Below are positions 6,375-7,838 of a DNA stretch of 7,838 nt, piece by piece. How positions within the stretch are numbered: position 1 is the first letter of the stretch; the number at the start of each line of letters is the position of its first letter. The notes below the pieces were generated by a model, which saw only the letters and a list, made by a program, of their open reading frames with translations, did not search any database and was not told where the DNA came from. The position numbers were made by a program, and so were the translations under genes. The stretch is from UBA2767 sp964194535 (GTDB lineage Bacteria; Pseudomonadota; Alphaproteobacteria; Rhizobiales; Methyloligellaceae), in NCBI GenBank assembly GCA_964194535.1, contig CAXMMX010000123.1, positions 1 through 7,838 of the forward strand, in the 5' to 3' direction.

Positions 6375-7739
6375 TTAAGAACCCGGCAATTCCAGGCACG
6401 CGCGCAGTCCGCTTTTTTCCGATTTTTCCAGAAAAAGCCTACCCTTGTACAGGTGGGCAAGCTCCGCAACGATTGATAAACCAAGCCCTGAACCCGGTTT
6501 TGTCTCGTCCAGCCTGCGACCTCGCTTGATGGACGCAAGCCGTTCTTTTTCAGGCAATCCCGGGCCGTCATCGTCGACAGTAATGACAATATTTTCCTTA
6601 ACTACAGAGACTGTCAGCGAAATATCGGATTTTGCCCACTTGCAGGCATTATCGAGAAGATTTCCAACCATTTCCTCCAAATCATGCCTTTCGCCATGAA
6701 ATACCGCGTCTTCCGGGCAGTCCAGACGCAAGGTAAGTTTACGTTCCTGATAGATGCGATTCAGAGCCCGGACCAGGGCTTTGACGACCGGTTTCACACG
6801 AGTCTGGCCGCCAATGACGCCGGAGCGGGCAGCCATGCTAGCGCGGTTCAGGTGATGGGCGATCTGATCGCGCATGAGGCTGGCCTGCTCACTCACTTTA
6901 ACAGCGAAAGCCGTGCGTTTTCCCGCCGCCTCGTTGGTGATCACGCTTAAGGGCGTTTTGAGCGCGTGGGCGAGGTTACCGACATGGGTGCGTGCGCGTT
7001 CAACAATGGCACTATTGGATTGAATAAGGGCATTGAGTTCACTCTGCAGGGGCACAATCTCGGTGGGCAGATCGCCCTCGAGGTGCTCCGCGTCGCCAGA
7101 GCGGATGGCCGCCAACCCCCGGCCTATCGCCCGCAATGGCCTCAGGCCGAAACGCACCTGAAAATAGGTGGCACATACGAGCCCCAGCCCAAGAACGCTC
7201 AAAGCCAGGATAAGGAGGGTGCGAAATTCGCCGATGATTTTTTCAATCTCGTCACTGTTCCCGGTCACCACGAAGGAGAGCCTGGTCTTTCCAGCATCTC
7301 CTTCGTCAATTGTGATTTCACGCTCCAGAACACGCAGGCGGTGTTTATCCGGACCCTCCACATAGGCGTGGCGCGTGAGATTTTCGTCCGCCGCGATGCC
7401 TATTGTACTAGGGAGAGAGACCTGCTGGTCGAGTAGTGACTCAGAGGTTTGCAATAGCTGGGCGGGAGAGCCAAGCGGCGTGATTTGCCAGTACCAGCCA
7501 GAGAATGGGCGGGTAAAAAGGGGATCAGTAATGGAGGGAGGTTTTGCGGCAGAATTGGTACGAGCTTCCGCAAGATCTGCGACAAGATCGGTAAGATAGA
7601 CATTCAGGCGCAAATCGAAGTTGCGTTCAACGGCGCCACGATAAGCCGAAATTAATACAAGCGCGGCGATGGGCAGCACGACCAGCGCCCATACCGTGGC
7701 AGCTGTAAACAGCCGGAATGCGAGCGAGTTAGGCCTCAT
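6375..7739 (-). CDS. PhoQ/FeuQ-like membrane sensor histidine kinase
   Basis: This is a 454-residue inner-membrane sensor kinase that should autophosphorylate and pass phosphate to the regulator encoded just upstream. In order it shows a first membrane helix (about residues 9-31), a periplasmic sensor region of about 140 residues containing SGWYWQ, a second helix (about 174-194), and a HAMP linker. The H-box NLAHALKTPLSVI follows (phospho-acceptor His258), then the N-box NLLDNACKWA (Asn360, Asn364), G1 DDDGPG (about 389-394) and G2 GSGLGLS (about 416-422). H-A-L-K-T-P in place of H-E-L-R-T-P, with DNACK and a glycine-rich end, is the PhoQ-type arrangement (E. coli PhoQ has HSLKTP); rhizobial FeuQ belongs to the same group. 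I chose the ATG at 7739 because it overlaps the regulator stop by 11 bases. An in-frame TTG at 7766 would add nine residues and has a GAGG upstream, so it is not excluded. The inducing signal is unknown; envelope state, divalent cations or osmolarity are guesses from relatives. Confidence 0.9.
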   Translation of the reverse strand: MRPNSLAFRLFTAATVWALVVLPIAALVLISAYRGAVERNFDLRLNVYLTDLVADLAEARTNSAAKPPSITDPLFTRPFSGWYWQITPLGSPAQLLQTSESLLDQQVSLPSTIGIAADENLTRHAYVEGPDKHRLRVLEREITIDEGDAGKTRLSFVVTGNSDEIEKIIGEFRTLLILALSVLGLGLVCATYFQVRFGLRPLRAIGRGLAAIRSGDAEHLEGDLPTEIVPLQSELNALIQSNSAIVERARTHVGNLAHALKTPLSVITNEAAGKRTAFAVKVSEQASLMRDQIAHHLNRASMAARSGVIGGQTRVKPVVKALVRALNRIYQERKLTLRLDCPEDAVFHGERHDLEEMVGNLLDNACKWAKSDISLTVSVVKENIVITVDDDGPGLPEKERLASIKRGRRLDETKPGSGLGLSIVAELAHLYKGRLFLEKSEKSGLRACLELPGS

Positions 7740-7838
7740 CCGCCGGACTTTCGAGACAGTAACCAAGCCCCCTCACCGTCTCAATCAGGTCGTTGGGGAG
7801 CTTTTTACGCAACCTCCCAACGAACACTTCGATGGTAT
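7729..7838 (-). CDS. OmpR/PhoP-family response regulator, C-terminal end only (partial, runs off the right edge)
   Basis: Only the last 35 codons and the TAA stop are inside the window; the receiver domain and most of the DNA-binding domain lie beyond the right edge. The visible peptide begins TIEVFVGRLRKKL and continues through IETVRGLGYCLE. This is the recognition helix and C-terminal beta-hairpin of a winged-helix OmpR-type effector domain, where V-x-R-L-R-x-K-L and T-V-R-G-x-G-Y are hallmarks. The protein is expected to be phosphorylated by the adjacent kinase and to bind direct-repeat DNA sites as a dimer. Its stop overlaps the kinase start by 11 bases, so the two are almost certainly cotranscribed and translationally coupled. 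By the type of its partner it is probably a PhoP/FeuP-like regulator, but the specificity cannot be read from this fragment. Confidence 0.9.
   Translation of the reverse strand, partial: TIEVFVGRLRKKLPNDLIETVRGLGYCLESPADEA

Noticed and set aside
6373..6383. GGTT-AAG-AACC inverted repeat at the kinase stop codon
   Set aside because: Only four pairs, partly inside coding sequence, and no match to a known operator or terminator.
6302..6589. A 95-codon minus-strand frame running past the end of the kinase gene
   Set aside because: It overlaps the conserved ATP-binding end of the kinase in another frame and shows no domain or good ribosome binding site.
7740..7766. The TTG start at 7766 for the kinase
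   Set aside because: A GAGG lies upstream, but the ATG at 7739 gives the usual short overlap with the regulator and a normal N-terminus. Kept as a minor alternative.
1..7838. Search for tRNA, rRNA, CRISPR, insertion sequence, phage or plasmid signals
   Set aside because: No tRNA-like fold, spaced repeats, transposase, integrase or terminal inverted repeats were seen; the window looks like ordinary core chromosome.

Overview
This is a chromosomal window from an alphaproteobacterium, most likely Hyphomicrobiales or a close relative. I cannot name a genus. Three things point there: a cytochrome c maturation cluster in the order ccmI-ccmE-ccmF-ccmH (the rhizobial cycHJKL order), a PhoQ/FeuQ-type two-component pair close to it, and a 17 kDa-antigen/RT0821-type lipoprotein. 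GC content looks moderately high by eye. Every gene I can support lies on the minus strand, so the window reads from right to left. It is densely coding, and no gene-free stretch exceeds about 175 bases.

Right end (7838 down to 6375): the last 35 codons of an OmpR/PhoP-family response regulator, whose stop overlaps by 11 bases the start of a full-length PhoQ/FeuQ-like membrane histidine kinase. A weak hairpin plus T-run follows the kinase and may end this unit. Next (6226-5762) is a separate gene for a glycine-zipper outer-membrane lipoprotein of the 17 kDa surface antigen family. This neighbourhood recalls the PhoPQ-SlyB relation in enterobacteria, but the link here is inference.

Centre (5588 down to 1424): ccmI, ccmE, ccmF and ccmH, with gaps of 33, 36 and 4 bases, clearly one operon. 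Together they form the haem-ligation half of System I. CcmE carries haem covalently on the His of its HDENY motif, CcmH (CxxC) handles the reduced apocytochrome, CcmI chaperones the apocytochrome, and CcmF (WWD domain) transfers the haem. The haem export/loading genes (ccmABCD) and the thioredoxin ccmG are not in this window. A short leader precedes ccmI and holds a hairpin and a possible 20-codon ORF with a strong ribosome binding site.

Left end (1346 down to 111): a two-domain protein fusing an alpha/beta hydrolase to an OsmC-type peroxidase domain. It sits where rhizobial cyc loci commonly carry degP. Its start codon lies at the foot of a 9-bp hairpin that could control translation. Bases 1-110 hold no gene but look like an upstream region for a minus-strand gene beyond the left edge, with a good sigma70-like promoter and a direct repeat of PhoP-box geometry.

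I found no convincing undescribed multi-gene system. The points most worth a second look are non-coding: the hairpin at 1346-1384, the repeat and promoter at 29-104, the ccmI leader, and the mini-ORF at the ccmE start.
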